Source of the DNA: a virus
Reading direction: 5' to 3' (one strand)
Virus record (IMG/VR): IMGVR_UViG_3300021962_000041
Location: 50,869-114,868 of that record
Length of the DNA: 64,000 nt
Shown: piece by piece, positions 21,849 to 29,608 of the stretch
Layout of the letters: each line of letters opens with the position of its first letter
How positions within the stretch are numbered: the stretch's first letter is position 1
Program-made: the position numbers and the translations under genes
Notes under the pieces: model-generated
The model's input: the letters and a program-made list of their open reading frames with translations, nothing else
Database searches by the model: none
What the model was told of the DNA's origin: nothing

Positions 21849-22324
21849 CACATTTCTCCAAGTGTATGAATGACTGGTTTTTCGTGTGCTAGGATGCGAT
21901 ACAGGTCTTCATTCTGTGCTGCTGATACAGGAATAAACTCAGTCTTATCATTAAACTCATCATCACGAATCGCTTGGTTAATCACTATTGATCCTTCTTC
22001 TCCTGACCAGGATCTATGGTAAGTTCTTTGAGGAATCACAAGAGCTCCAGAAGAACGATTAAGATGCACAATATGATATGGATATCTCCATTCAGGATTG
22101 ACTAACTCAAATGTGCGAATACCCTGCAGAACACGATTGTGATCTACCTGGTGATAATGAATATAAAACTGCTTTGCTCCTACAATATCATCAGGAGGAC
22201 TAATAGCAGGACCTTCGTGAACCACGAGGTCTGATGCATTAGATCCCTCCACAGAAATATCATAAAAGATAACTGATTGAGTTTCACGGAATACTCTGTG
22301 CTTCTTAAAAGTTACTTCGCTCAT
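21848..22324 (-). CDS. Cupin-domain protein
   Basis: A 158-residue protein with a cupin (RmlC-like jelly-roll) pattern: FYIHYHQVDHNRVLQG (His56, His58, His62) and LVIPQRTYHRSWSG (His103), followed by an extended sheet. Cupins of this type include sugar-nucleotide epimerases and ketoisomerases as well as metal-dependent oxygenases. The RmlB-like gene 1.5 kb downstream supports a sugar role, but that is inference. Confidence 0.65.
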   Translation of the reverse strand: MSEVTFKKHRVFRETQSVIFYDISVEGSNASDLVVHEGPAISPPDDIVGAKQFYIHYHQVDHNRVLQGIRTFELVNPEWRYPYHIVHLNRSSGALVIPQRTYHRSWSGEEGSIVINQAIRDDEFNDKTEFIPVSAAQNEDLYRILAHEKPVIHTLGEM

Positions 22325-22518
22325 TAGTCGTAGACGTTTTGCTCCTGTTGCAATCTATCTAGGTAGTGATAGATGGTTTCTTGTGAGTACTTAAACTCTT
22401 TAAAACGATGAGGATTATTCTTTTGCATTTTATGCAACATATTGATCCAGTCGTAGCGTTTATCTACAACCCAACCATATCGTTGCTCATCATGCATAAT
22501 ATCGTAGATAGAAATCAT
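22324..22518 (-). CDS. Small hypothetical protein
   Basis: A 64-residue protein MISIYDIMHDEQRYGWVVDK..., helical and rich in aromatic and basic residues. It overlaps neighbours by one to four bases. Function unknown. Confidence 0.7.
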   Translation of the reverse strand: MISIYDIMHDEQRYGWVVDKRYDWINMLHKMQKNNPHRFKEFKYSQETIYHYLDRLQQEQNVYD

Positions 22519-22718
22519 TGGAATCCTTTTGTTTTCTTTTTCTTTTGTGGAATGTCAAGAACTTCAACGTGACTTAAAAACTGGTCTGGTGTTTGAAACC
22601 AATGTGCCTGAACATCCATATAGTCCTCTAAAACAATGGACTTACCATTGCTATACACCAACTTATAGTGATGCCTGTCGTAAGGTTTATCGCAGGTTTG
22701 TTTGAATGTTTCAGTCAT
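22515..22718 (-). CDS. Conserved small cyanophage protein
   Basis: A 67-residue protein starting MTETFKQTCDKPYDRHHYKL, with VLEDYMDVQAHWFQTP in the middle and a lysine-rich tail (PQKKKKTKGFQ). I recall this family in cyanophages. The internal ATG at 22718 is preferred over upstream starts because the next gene ends at 22711. Function unknown. Confidence 0.75.
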   Translation of the reverse strand: MTETFKQTCDKPYDRHHYKLVYSNGKSIVLEDYMDVQAHWFQTPDQFLSHVEVLDIPQKKKKTKGFQ

Positions 22719-22809
22719 TTTGGTCATCATCAAAAAAACTTTTTGCAGGTGGTTGAATCAAACAATCAAGAATACTACCAATGATTAAAAAGGCAATAAA
22801 GGTTATCAT
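22711..22809 (-). CDS. Very small membrane protein
   Basis: A 32-residue protein MITFIAFLIIGSILDCLIQP... with one membrane helix and an acidic tail. It overlaps neighbours on both sides, which supports it despite its size. Function unknown. Confidence 0.55.
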   Translation of the reverse strand: MITFIAFLIIGSILDCLIQPPAKSFFDDDQND

Positions 22810-22988
22810 TGTTCTTTCACAACACAAGACGAAGTGCATTTAAGATCACCAGAAGACCCAGACACCGTAGAAGTATGCTGGGGTGTTCTCTCTGGTGTTA
22901 GATTATAAGATACAATAGCAGAAAAGAAAAACGCAAGTGTGGGAATCACAACATATTGAAGATAAGTTTTACTACTCACAAGTCTCAT
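22806..22988 (-). CDS. Small membrane protein
   Basis: A 60-residue protein starting MRLVSSKTYLQYVVIPTLAF, with one membrane helix and a Ser/Thr-rich periplasmic tail ending DLKCTSSCVVKEQ. It overlaps the next gene by four bases. Function unknown. Confidence 0.65.
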   Translation of the reverse strand: MRLVSSKTYLQYVVIPTLAFFFSAIVSYNLTPERTPQHTSTVSGSSGDLKCTSSCVVKEQ

Positions 22989-23160
22989 CACTCCAATAGT
23001 ACCTCAGTTTATCACCATCCGCAGAAATATTCAAGTGATAGATTTTATCATCTTCGGTATAAACACCAATCCAAAGTGTGCGTTCATTCATACTTTCGAG
23101 GTGAAACATTTGAATGTCTTGGAGAACAATTTCGTCGGGGTTTTCAGTAAAGCGACTCAT
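22972..23160 (-). CDS. Small hypothetical protein
   Basis: A 62-residue protein (MSRFTENPDEIVLQDIQMFH...) with a beta-rich appearance. Four-base overlap with the upstream gene. Function unknown. Confidence 0.65.
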   Translation of the reverse strand: MSRFTENPDEIVLQDIQMFHLESMNERTLWIGVYTEDDKIYHLNISADGDKLRYYWSDETCE

Positions 23161-23468
23161 TTCAGAATCTCATCAACATCAACTTTATCACAACCAGGCA
23201 AACCTGCTTGACCAAGTAGTTCTAACACATAACCCTCAAAATCTGTGGCATCACTCTCATAGACATAATGCCCACCATTATTGTCACTCTCAGTGTAGTT
23301 GTTGAGATAATCAGCAAAGGTAACAAAGATTGCCATAGCACGGGCTTTATCATGTTGCGTGAGTGTTTTATGTGGATGTGCCACGATACACATAATCGTG
23401 TTGAATAGTTCAGCAGGAGTATAAGAAAATACTGCTGCTTCTTCGTTTAGTTTCAGTGGGTTACTCAT
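23157..23468 (-). CDS. Hypothetical helical protein
   Basis: A 103-residue protein starting MSNPLKLNEEAAVFSYTPAE. It is mostly helical and contains CIVAHPHKTLTQHDKARAMA. It is coupled to neighbours on both sides by four-base overlaps. Function unknown. Confidence 0.7.
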   Translation of the reverse strand: MSNPLKLNEEAAVFSYTPAELFNTIMCIVAHPHKTLTQHDKARAMAIFVTFADYLNNYTESDNNGGHYVYESDATDFEGYVLELLGQAGLPGCDKVDVDEILK

Positions 23469-23677
23469 TGTCCTAGTCGTAGTTTGCGTTCAGGTGAGAT
23501 AGTGAGATTAAAAGGATCATCATATGGAAAAATGTATTCTTGCATCCAACCATTTGAGAGTGATTCCCAAAAATCATCAGGGAAGTGCTCAATAGTGTCG
23601 TAACTGTCCAAAGCATACCAGAAGTTATGAAACCCGTCAAGGAAGAGTTCCCACTTTGTTGGTTCTTGGAATCTCAT
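23465..23677 (-). CDS. Small aromatic protein
   Basis: A 70-residue protein MRFQEPTKWELFLDGFHNFW... rich in Trp, Phe and Asp. Similar composition is seen in the 25226-25591 protein. Function unknown. Confidence 0.65.
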   Translation of the reverse strand: MRFQEPTKWELFLDGFHNFWYALDSYDTIEHFPDDFWESLSNGWMQEYIFPYDDPFNLTISPERKLRLGQ

Positions 23678-23841
23678 TTCACATCCTCAAAGAAAATTGT
23701 ATGATACTCACCTTCTACTTCTTCAAAGGTAAAGTTTTCGTGCCAGGCATAAGGTAGCATCTCTTTGACTGTTAGAATTTGGTTTGTCTCAAATTTATCT
23801 TTGTATGGACCAAAACCAGTGTATCTAACTTTGTATGTCAT
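23674..23841 (-). CDS. Small hypothetical protein
   Basis: A 55-residue protein starting MTYKVRYTGFGPYKDKFETN, with an alternating beta pattern. Four-base overlaps at both ends place it firmly in the operon. Function unknown. Confidence 0.65.
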   Translation of the reverse strand: MTYKVRYTGFGPYKDKFETNQILTVKEMLPYAWHENFTFEEVEGEYHTIFFEDVK

Positions 23842-24191
23842 TTCAATCTTTCTAATACACTACGAATGTGAGATATTGAAAGATAAAACTCACGAGTGTT
23901 TTGTCCCCCCATTACGATTGCGTTGAGTTCTTCAAGTGCTTCGTTGATGAGTTCTCTGCGTTCAATCACAGAAAGTTGTTGAAGTGCATCACCATTCTCA
24001 TCATAGAGTTTATCCAATGCTTCCAATGCTTTGTTCTCTGCTTCTCGTTGTGCAGCAACAGCAAGCATTTCTTCGTGAGTCATAAGTTCTCGGATTTTCT
24101 GTTTGCCGTATTCTGTGAGTTCTTGTTTCTTGGTGCGGAGTTGTTGGATTTCTTCTGGTGTGAGATCTACCCAGGGCATATCATCATTCAT
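23838..24191 (-). CDS. Helical protein
   Basis: A 117-residue protein starting MNDDMPWVDLTPEEIQQLRT. It is almost wholly helical and rich in Glu, Lys, Leu and Ala, with a likely coiled coil in residues 20-90. Function unknown. Confidence 0.65.
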   Translation of the reverse strand: MNDDMPWVDLTPEEIQQLRTKKQELTEYGKQKIRELMTHEEMLAVAAQREAENKALEALDKLYDENGDALQQLSVIERRELINEALEELNAIVMGGQNTREFYLSISHIRSVLERLK

Positions 24192-24193
24192 AA

Positions 24194-24394
24194 TCACTCC
24201 ATATATTCGTGTTGATGTGCTTGCCACCGTAGAAGAGTTGGAATAGAAGATGGTTGAATGCCCATATCTTCTAATACAATCTCAAACCAATCTGCTGTAG
24301 CATCAATTACTGCTTGTGCTTCTGCTTCCTCATTAGGTGGTGCTGTTTCAAGGGCACTTTCAACCATCTTGAGTAGTTTTGTTTTGTCAGTCAT
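24194..24394 (-). CDS. Small hypothetical protein
   Basis: A 66-residue protein (MTDKTKLLKMVESALETAPP...), helical and acidic. It ends two bases before the downstream gene and overlaps the upstream gene by four. Function unknown. Confidence 0.65.
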   Translation of the reverse strand: MTDKTKLLKMVESALETAPPNEEAEAQAVIDATADWFEIVLEDMGIQPSSIPTLLRWQAHQHEYME

Positions 24395-24567
24395 TCTTCA
24401 TCTTCCTCATAAGGGAACATTTCATCATACTCTTCATCAGTCAGAGTAAGATACTGAACATTAGCATTCTTGTGTTCTTCAGCATACACTAACTGGTAGT
24501 GTGCGAAAGAAGAAGGGTCTGAACTAGCAAATTCTAGCAGACCATCAACAAAACAAAGGTAGTTCAT
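24391..24567 (-). CDS. Small acidic protein
   Basis: A 58-residue protein starting MNYLCFVDGLLEFASSDPSS with a strongly acidic C-terminus (DEEYDEMFPYEEDEE). ATG 24567 overlaps the stop of the upstream gene. Function unknown. Confidence 0.65.
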   Translation of the reverse strand: MNYLCFVDGLLEFASSDPSSFAHYQLVYAEEHKNANVQYLTLTDEEYDEMFPYEEDEE

Positions 24568-24764
24568 AGCACTTCCCATTCAGTTTCCCAATGACAATCG
24601 TTGCTTACATTAACCCAAAAGAAGTATTTCTGGTTCTCTGATGCGAGAAACAGCATACCATCACCTTTGTCCTGCTCAACAATACAGACAGGATTTCCTC
24701 CCATCATATTAGCAAGTCTGTTTTTGGATTTGCTACTCTTCGGTTTGACGGTTACTCTTCGCAT
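24564..24764 (-). CDS. Conserved small cyanophage protein
   Basis: A 66-residue protein MRRVTVKPKSSKSKNRLANM..., with a basic N-terminus and beta-rich C-terminal half (NQKYFFWVNVSNDCHWETEW). I recall this family from cyanophages, with unknown function. Confidence 0.75.
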   Translation of the reverse strand: MRRVTVKPKSSKSKNRLANMMGGNPVCIVEQDKGDGMLFLASENQKYFFWVNVSNDCHWETEWEVL

Positions 24765-25156
24765 TGTTCTTTCTCATCAGTCAGGACAGTTCCCATCGGA
24801 CCTTTTTTAAGGCGTTCCCACTCTGCGTCTGCTTGTTGCATATCATCAAACTTCTTCCTCAGGTCTTCACCCAAAGTCAGTTCAAACTCATCAGCAACCT
24901 TACGCATATCCTCTTCTCTGCGGTCTTCACCAAATGCGAGAGCACAAGCACCTTTCATAATGTTGATGTCATCGTGTCCCATTGCACGGGCAACAGTTGC
25001 GAAAAAGCGAAACAATTGATAAGTGTTAAGGTCTTCGGCAGGAACCTGAAAAGTATAATGCTCTTCAGGGAGCATCATATCATCAAAACCACTGCTGTAA
25101 TGGGTGGAAGTCCACTCAGTATCAAACTGAACCTTGAGGGTTGCCTTGTAAGTCAT
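24752..25156 (-). CDS. Conserved cyanophage protein
   Basis: A 134-residue protein starting MTYKATLKVQFDTEWTSTHY: a beta-rich N-terminal half, then helices (FFATVARAMGHDDINIMKGA). A TATAAT box at 25179-25184 makes it the first gene of a long transcript. Function unknown. Confidence 0.75.
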   Translation of the reverse strand: MTYKATLKVQFDTEWTSTHYSSGFDDMMLPEEHYTFQVPAEDLNTYQLFRFFATVARAMGHDDINIMKGACALAFGEDRREEDMRKVADEFELTLGEDLRKKFDDMQQADAEWERLKKGPMGTVLTDEKEQCEE

Positions 25157-25178
25157 TGGTCCTGTTTTGAATATACTC

Positions 25179-25225
25179 ATTATAGGGGTAGTTTCACCAA
25201 TTTCAGGGGTAGGTGTGCCAGTTCG
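25179..25225 (-). promoter_or_regulatory. Stem-loop early promoter cassette
   Basis: In minus-strand order: the stop of the 25226 gene, a GACGAACTGGCACA box, a CTACCCC/GAAATTGG region and TATAAT (25179-25184). The hairpin is weaker than in other copies. Confidence 0.55.
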
Positions 25226-25591
25226 TCAAGTGTCCTCATCATCTTCATCATCTTCATCAAATAAATCTACATCAACACCATCTGTAAGATCTTTCAATCG
25301 TTCAAAGAAATCTTCACCTAATGGAATGAGTTTCTCTTCTCCACGATCAATCCTATCACACATTTCTATCAGATACTCAAGAAACTCTTTTGGATAAGTT
25401 TCATCTAGGTTGATACTCGTCCAGAACCATTGATAACACTCTTCATAAGGATCGTCATCTGATAGTAGACCATAATTCTCATAGTTTCCACTAATGAGGT
25501 CTCTCCACATCTTGAAGTTATTCCACATTTCCCTCCAACCAGTTTGGAAGCAGTGTCCAAAATAATACTCAAACCAGTTAAGTTTTTTCAT
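25226..25591 (-). CDS. Hypothetical acidic protein
   Basis: A 121-residue protein starting MKKLNWFEYYFGHCFQTGWR and ending in a poly-Asp/Glu tail (VDVDLFDEDDEDDEDT). Upstream ATGs at 25603 and 25615 are possible but overlap the neighbour more. Trp- and Tyr-rich. Function unknown. Confidence 0.65.
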   Translation of the reverse strand: MKKLNWFEYYFGHCFQTGWREMWNNFKMWRDLISGNYENYGLLSDDDPYEECYQWFWTSINLDETYPKEFLEYLIEMCDRIDRGEEKLIPLGEDFFERLKDLTDGVDVDLFDEDDEDDEDT

Positions 25592-25850
25592 TTGGTTGGA
25601 CATAGAATAACTCATCACGCCAGTTACGACCAGCAATATCAAAACTAAAACCTAATTTACCAATAGAGAATAAGAAAGAAAATAACCTACCATATCCCAT
25701 AGAGATTTGAAGATAAGGCCACTCAATCCATTTACCATACTCACCAAAATCAAAAGCAAGTTGAAGAAGTGAGTATTGTCTTCCAGTACAAAGAGTCATA
25801 TAATACTCTTTTCCATAATCGTCTCTTACACCAAATTGAATGAGTTTCAT
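25578..25850 (-). CDS. Hypothetical protein
   Basis: A 90-residue protein MKLIQFGVRDDYGKEYYMTL... with alternating glycine and aromatic residues and a hydrophobic stretch (GRLFSFLFSIGKLGFSF) that might be membrane-associated. Function unknown. Confidence 0.65.
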   Translation of the reverse strand: MKLIQFGVRDDYGKEYYMTLCTGRQYSLLQLAFDFGEYGKWIEWPYLQISMGYGRLFSFLFSIGKLGFSFDIAGRNWRDELFYVQPNEKT

Positions 25851-26041
25851 TCTTCTAGTTCCTCTGCTAGTTGTAGCATATCATTCTTATCCAAAACGAT
25901 TCTACCATCTTGAGCAGTATAATACTGAACATTTTCTGCAGTAATACGAAGAACCGCAGCGATCAGTTTTTCTTCTGTATCAGCACCAGCATTTCGTGCT
26001 TCCCAAATTCTATTCGTTAAGTCTTGTGATCTTTCAGTCAA
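25847..26041 (-). CDS. Small hypothetical protein
   Basis: A 64-residue protein (MTERSQDLTNRIWEARNAGA...), mostly helical, with DTEEKLIAAVLRITAENV. Four-base overlap with the next gene. Function unknown. Confidence 0.65.
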   Translation of the reverse strand: MTERSQDLTNRIWEARNAGADTEEKLIAAVLRITAENVQYYTAQDGRIVLDKNDMLQLAEELEE

Positions 26042-26052
26042 TGTAATTTCCT

Positions 26053-26238
26053 CTATTTTAAATAATGATGTTTTTCAGAATCAAAGATTGTCCATTTTGC
26101 TATTTTAAGACACATTAGCACAGTTTGGTGTTCTCGCTGATACAAGTCCCAATCTTCTTTAAGTTTTGCAGCGTATCTTCTACGATAGGCACAAGTCCAT
26201 ACATTCTTGTAGATTTGTGCCTTTTCAGTTAAAGTCAT
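26053..26238 (-). CDS. Small basic protein
   Basis: A 61-residue protein starting MTLTEKAQIYKNVWTCAYRR, helical and basic. It is coupled to the upstream oxygenase-like gene by a four-base overlap. Function unknown. Confidence 0.65.
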   Translation of the reverse strand: MTLTEKAQIYKNVWTCAYRRRYAAKLKEDWDLYQREHQTVLMCLKIAKWTIFDSEKHHYLK

Positions 26239-26945
26239 CCTAAACTTCTCAAAAAATCTTTGTCAATTTCCTGATCGAAACACAAGCAATATCTTGGTGT
26301 AGATAATTCATTCTCCACCTTATGACGAATTCTACCCCAGAAAAACATATGCTGATTATTTACAAATAATTTCTTCTCTGCTTTTTCTCTGTTGTTACCA
26401 AACATTAGATAACATTCTTTACCTTCTTCCTGACGAACATCAAGTCCCCAGAGACCACGAATAATTGCTAGATTATCACGTTCTGGATCTGGATCAAGAT
26501 GCCAACCAATACCTTTACCAGGACCAACCATACTAATACCAAATCTTCTCTTAATTCCAGCCTCTCTCATTGTTGATGTGAGAATAGGAAGCAATTCAGA
26601 ATTTTCTCTATGATATCCAATCTTTTCTTCTTTGACAAAAATTGGATCTCCAAAATTTTTACCAATAATTGTGGGTGCTATTTTAACAAATGCGTCCCAT
26701 TCATCATCAGTAATTAGTTTTGCACTAAAGGGATCTCTACACTCCATAAAGATGGGAGCAATTTGCCATCCTTGATACGCAATAGCAGTATGTCCAGAAT
26801 ATCCAGTATCATATCCCCAATTACACCAATAAATCTTGTCAAAATTATCAAGAAATTCTTTTTGAATCTCTTCAAATCTTTCTTCAACTAGTTTAAGTTT
26901 TGGATTTAACTCCTCAAGAGTAAAGAATCGATCTAGTTTGTTCAT
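26235..26945 (-). CDS. Aspartyl/asparaginyl hydroxylase-like protein 4
   Basis: A 236-residue protein with the oxygenase core GPGKGIGWHLDPDPER (His149, Asp151), LWGLDV, ECYLMFG and FFWGRIRHKVENE (His208), then an Arg at STPRYCLCF. It resembles the AspH fold but has an HxD as well. It is one of three oxygenase-like genes in a row (26235-28118). Substrate unknown. Local composition is AT-rich. Confidence 0.7.
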   Translation of the reverse strand: MNKLDRFFTLEELNPKLKLVEERFEEIQKEFLDNFDKIYWCNWGYDTGYSGHTAIAYQGWQIAPIFMECRDPFSAKLITDDEWDAFVKIAPTIIGKNFGDPIFVKEEKIGYHRENSELLPILTSTMREAGIKRRFGISMVGPGKGIGWHLDPDPERDNLAIIRGLWGLDVRQEEGKECYLMFGNNREKAEKKLFVNNQHMFFWGRIRHKVENELSTPRYCLCFDQEIDKDFLRSLG

Positions 26946-27604
26946 AGCATACTTCTAAAAAATACATTTGGTTTATTATTAATGTGGGCAAGGCTTTTAG
27001 ATGCAAAAACATCCATTGCTATCACTGTTCTTGGTTGAGACATCATATTCTCAACACGATGAGTAGTATTTGAGTCAAAAGTATAAAACTTATTATTCCC
27101 AAACACTTGGGTTTCTACATTACCAGACTCATCCTTCATTTGAAAGATTGAACATTTATCTTTTTCTACAGGAACATCAATACCCCACAAAACACGATAA
27201 GTATTCAATCCACCACCACCATAATCCTTATCACAATGCCAATCTAATGAAGATCCTGGATGTAATACATTGATTCCTGCAACTAATACTGCTTTAATGG
27301 AAGAAAGTGTTTGACATAATATAGGAAGATACATTGCATTGCATGGATGAAAAACTCCATGATAACTCAATGCCCCCATATGCCACCCAACATCAGTATT
27401 AGTTTGTTTGGCATCCAAATAACTATTGAATTGAATTGGATAACCTCTCTTATTTTTTGTAATATAATCTTTTTGTTGATCTGTAAAATCTCTAATTTCT
27501 AAATTTTCTCTATTTGCAATAAACTCAGCGTGAATTGCATCAAAATTATCGGACAATACCTGCAACTCTGGTAGAATCTCTGTATAGTCTAAGAAAAGAG
27601 ACAT
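26942..27604 (-). CDS. Aspartyl/asparaginyl hydroxylase-like protein 5
   Basis: A 220-residue paralogue of its downstream neighbour: GSSLDWHCDKDYGGGG (His123, Asp125), RVLWGIDVPV, CSIFQMKD, FDSNTTHRVENM (His182) and PRTVIAMDV (Arg192). It overlaps that neighbour by four bases. The putative iron ligands are present, so activity is expected. Confidence 0.7.
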   Translation of the reverse strand: MSLFLDYTEILPELQVLSDNFDAIHAEFIANRENLEIRDFTDQQKDYITKNKRGYPIQFNSYLDAKQTNTDVGWHMGALSYHGVFHPCNAMYLPILCQTLSSIKAVLVAGINVLHPGSSLDWHCDKDYGGGGLNTYRVLWGIDVPVEKDKCSIFQMKDESGNVETQVFGNNKFYTFDSNTTHRVENMMSQPRTVIAMDVFASKSLAHINNKPNVFFRSML

Positions 27605-27605
27605 C

Positions 27606-28118
27606 TTACAACCAATTAAAGTTTATATTTGCTCTATATTTAGAATCAGAAGTTGTACTTGAATTATGCTCATCATGAGCATCAAATAAAATTAATCTAT
27701 TTGCAACACTATCAACTTTTGTACCATCAGACATTCGTGTAAATCCATCACAAGTATTCAGAGAAAATATTGCTGCTTTATGTGAAAAATCATAATCAGA
27801 ATGTTTGGTATGTTCTTTTATGGTTTCAGTATTGGGATACAGATTTGCTTTAATTCTTAACCAGGATCTCAATGAATTTTCTTTATCAAGTTTTGGAGCA
27901 AAAATTTGATTTAAAAACTGAAAATGTCTACTGTTAGGAACACTAGAAATATAAAAAACATGCACAAAATATGTTGACCATATTTCTGACTCTGCTTTTA
28001 CATGTGTAACACCATCACTAAAGAACCACTCAAACCCCTCTTCATTATCAAGTATCAAATTAGAAATCTGTTTAAACTCAGACTTATCTAAAAAATTATC
28101 AATTACTTTATAAGTCAT
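27606..28118 (-). CDS. 2OG-Fe(II) oxygenase (prolyl-hydroxylase-like)
   Basis: A 170-residue protein with the HxD...H arrangement of 2-oxoglutarate oxygenases: KEHTKHSDYD (His106, Asp108), FSLNTCDGFTRMSDGT, LILFDAHDEHNS (His148 or His151) and YRANINF (Arg162). I recall this family as common in cyanophages. Its substrate is unknown. It is four-base coupled to the upstream gene. Confidence 0.75.
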   Translation of the reverse strand: MTYKVIDNFLDKSEFKQISNLILDNEEGFEWFFSDGVTHVKAESEIWSTYFVHVFYISSVPNSRHFQFLNQIFAPKLDKENSLRSWLRIKANLYPNTETIKEHTKHSDYDFSHKAAIFSLNTCDGFTRMSDGTKVDSVANRLILFDAHDEHNSSTTSDSKYRANINFNWL

Positions 28119-28312
28119 ACAAATTTTAAACCATCAAGGACTTGTTGAAACTTTTCAGCACGGGTCTTATGTTCAATAACATTTTCTCCAAGCACATCCA
28201 CAATATCATCCAAGATTACATCTACTGGAGCATCAGTATCAAAGTATTGTTGGATTGCTTCGGCAAGATACCTCCGCCGTGTCCACTCTACACTATAAGG
28301 TTTGTAGTCCAT
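28115..28312 (-). CDS. Conserved small cyanophage protein
   Basis: A 65-residue protein starting MDYKPYSVEWTRRRYLAEAI, helical, with DVILDDIVDVLGENV. It is the first gene behind a consensus promoter, so it leads the oxygenase operon. I recall relatives in other cyanophages. Confidence 0.75.
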   Translation of the reverse strand: MDYKPYSVEWTRRRYLAEAIQQYFDTDAPVDVILDDIVDVLGENVIEHKTRAEKFQQVLDGLKFV

Positions 28313-28334
28313 AATCAAATAGTTATATGCTGCT

Positions 28335-28363
28335 ATTATAAGGTATCTAGTCTTGATTGTCAA
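28335..28363 (-). promoter_or_regulatory. Consensus sigma-70 promoter
   Basis: TTGACA (28358-28363), a 17-base spacer and TATAAT (28335-28340) read leftward towards 28312 and the oxygenase-like genes. The -35 overlaps the 3' end of the 28347-28502 gene. Confidence 0.8.
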
Positions 28364-28502
28364 TCTCTTTCAAATAATCAATCCACCACTGTGGGTCTTG
28401 CTGCATTTTCCAATTGGGAACTTCAAGACCACGCTCAAAATACCACTGCCAGATTGCTTCTTCAATTATTTCTTTAGTCTCAATAATCTTTGCCTTCCTC
28501 AT
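28347..28502 (-). CDS. Small hypothetical protein
   Basis: A 51-residue protein starting MRKAKIIETKEIIEEAIWQW. ATG 28502 is chosen to limit overlap with the upstream gene. It has the pattern WQWYFERGLEVPNWKM. The consensus promoter at 28335-28363 lies at its 3' end. Function unknown. Confidence 0.65.
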   Translation of the reverse strand: MRKAKIIETKEIIEEAIWQWYFERGLEVPNWKMQQDPQWWIDYLKEIDNQD

Positions 28503-28668
28503 CAGAGTCTCCATATGGGTCTTCCACATAAGGTCCGTGTGGTCGTTTGGCATCTTCTCTGACATAAGTTTGCTCTTCGTTGACAGCAGCAATCCACAAT
28601 GAGAGTTTCATCACTAACCATATTGTAACAAGAGGTAAAAAACAAGCAATAAGAATTAAAGCTTTCAT
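28480..28668 (-). CDS. Small membrane protein
   Basis: A 62-residue protein MKALILIACFLPLVTIWLVM... with one long membrane helix at the N-terminus and an acidic soluble tail (YVEDPYGDSDEEGKDY). It overlaps both neighbours. Function unknown. Confidence 0.7.
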   Translation of the reverse strand: MKALILIACFLPLVTIWLVMKLSLWIAAVNEEQTYVREDAKRPHGPYVEDPYGDSDEEGKDY

Positions 28669-28865
28669 TCTTCAATCTCCCAGCATTTTTGGAACTTATC
28701 TCTCAACTCATTGATTTTAACATTGTGTTGAAACTCCATAATGTGGTCTTTTATTTCCTTCTCCTCATCAGTGAACTCCATACGATATTTGAGTTTAGTA
28801 TCAACAAGACGCACCATTTCCATATAGAACTCGGTGCCTTTGTGAATAAACTCGTCGTATGTCAA
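28665..28865 (-). CDS. Small helical protein with TTG start
   Basis: A 66-residue protein, (M)TYDEFIHKGTEFYMEMVRL onwards. The TTG at 28865 is inferred because GGAGG lies six bases upstream and TTG overlaps the upstream stop as TTGA; another TTG at 28880 is possible. It is strongly helical and charged. Function unknown. Confidence 0.6.
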   Translation of the reverse strand: MTYDEFIHKGTEFYMEMVRLVDTKLKYRMEFTDEEKEIKDHIMEFQHNVKINELRDKFQKCWEIEE

Positions 28866-29185
28866 TCTCTGGTCCTCCAATCGGTTTCATCCTCATCACG
28901 TTTGAACCAATCGTGTAAATCATCTGGATTATCAAAACCACGACGACCAAATCGTTCATGACCCAAACCACCAATATCCAACTGATTCATAAAATCATCT
29001 AAGTCACCCTCAACCATATCAGGGTTTTCTGCTCTTCTTCTTGCTTGGCGGAGCATTGTGCCAGCAGAGCGGTTTGCCTTGGCAAGTTTTTCGGCCCAGA
29101 TCATATCTTCAAGACTCACTTCCTCGTGCAGAACAATCTTTTCGCAGATTGCTTCAAGACGAAGACGATACTGTGTAGAAAGCAT
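28862..29185 (-). CDS. Conserved helical protein
   Basis: A 107-residue protein starting MLSTQYRLRLEAICEKIVLH. ATG 29185 is supported by GGAGAACG just upstream and by a TATTTAT late-type box at 29206-29212. An earlier start is possible. The N-terminal 60 residues are helical; the C-terminus is acidic. Function unknown. Confidence 0.7.
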   Translation of the reverse strand: MLSTQYRLRLEAICEKIVLHEEVSLEDMIWAEKLAKANRSAGTMLRQARRRAENPDMVEGDLDDFMNQLDIGGLGHERFGRRGFDNPDDLHDWFKRDEDETDWRTRD

Positions 29186-29204
29186 ATCGTTCTCCAGATA
29201 TAAC

Positions 29205-29441
29205 TTATTTATTTTTAGATTGTAACTCATCCATCAACTCTTTGGCAAGTTGATTTGAGCGTCTCCACATTAAATATTTTGCCCAGGGGGTTCTCGGATT
29301 ATTCTTCAACCACCAGATTTGTCTTATGATCCTATTCTTGACAATATCAAAAACATAAACAAAAGCATCAGCAACATTTCTGTCGCTGATGATGATGTAT
29401 GCAATAATTGCAAATATAGTTAACCAAGCATAGTAAGTCAT
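29205..29441 (-). CDS. Membrane protein
   Basis: A 78-residue protein MTYYAWLTIFAIIAYIIISD... with one N-terminal membrane helix, a second amphipathic segment and a basic/tryptophan-rich part (IWWLKNNPRTPWAKYLMWRR). Function unknown. Confidence 0.7.
   Translation of the reverse strand: MTYYAWLTIFAIIAYIIISDRNVADAFVYVFDIVKNRIIRQIWWLKNNPRTPWAKYLMWRRSNQLAKELMDELQSKNK
29206..29212 (-). promoter_or_regulatory. Late-type ATAAATA box
   Basis: Minus-strand ATAAATA about 21 bases before the ATG at 29185, within AAAATAAATAAG. It matches the T4-type late promoter core. Confidence 0.4.
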
Positions 29442-29608
29442 CGTCTTAGAAGTTTCAGATACTCTAGGACGTGCTCACGAACTGCCATCAATTCATTGTA
29501 GCACTTTTGATTGTGGGCACATTGACGAAGTTCGTGATCTGGTTTATGTACACTTTCAATAAACAGATCCAGTCCTCGGTTCCATTTAACGTCTGGGGCT
29601 TCGTCCAT
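29438..29608 (-). CDS. Small hypothetical protein
   Basis: A 56-residue protein MDEAPDVKWNRGLDLFIESV..., helical, with CAHNQKCYNELMAVREHVLE. Four-base overlap with the membrane gene. Function unknown. Confidence 0.7.
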   Translation of the reverse strand: MDEAPDVKWNRGLDLFIESVHKPDHELRQCAHNQKCYNELMAVREHVLEYLKLLRR

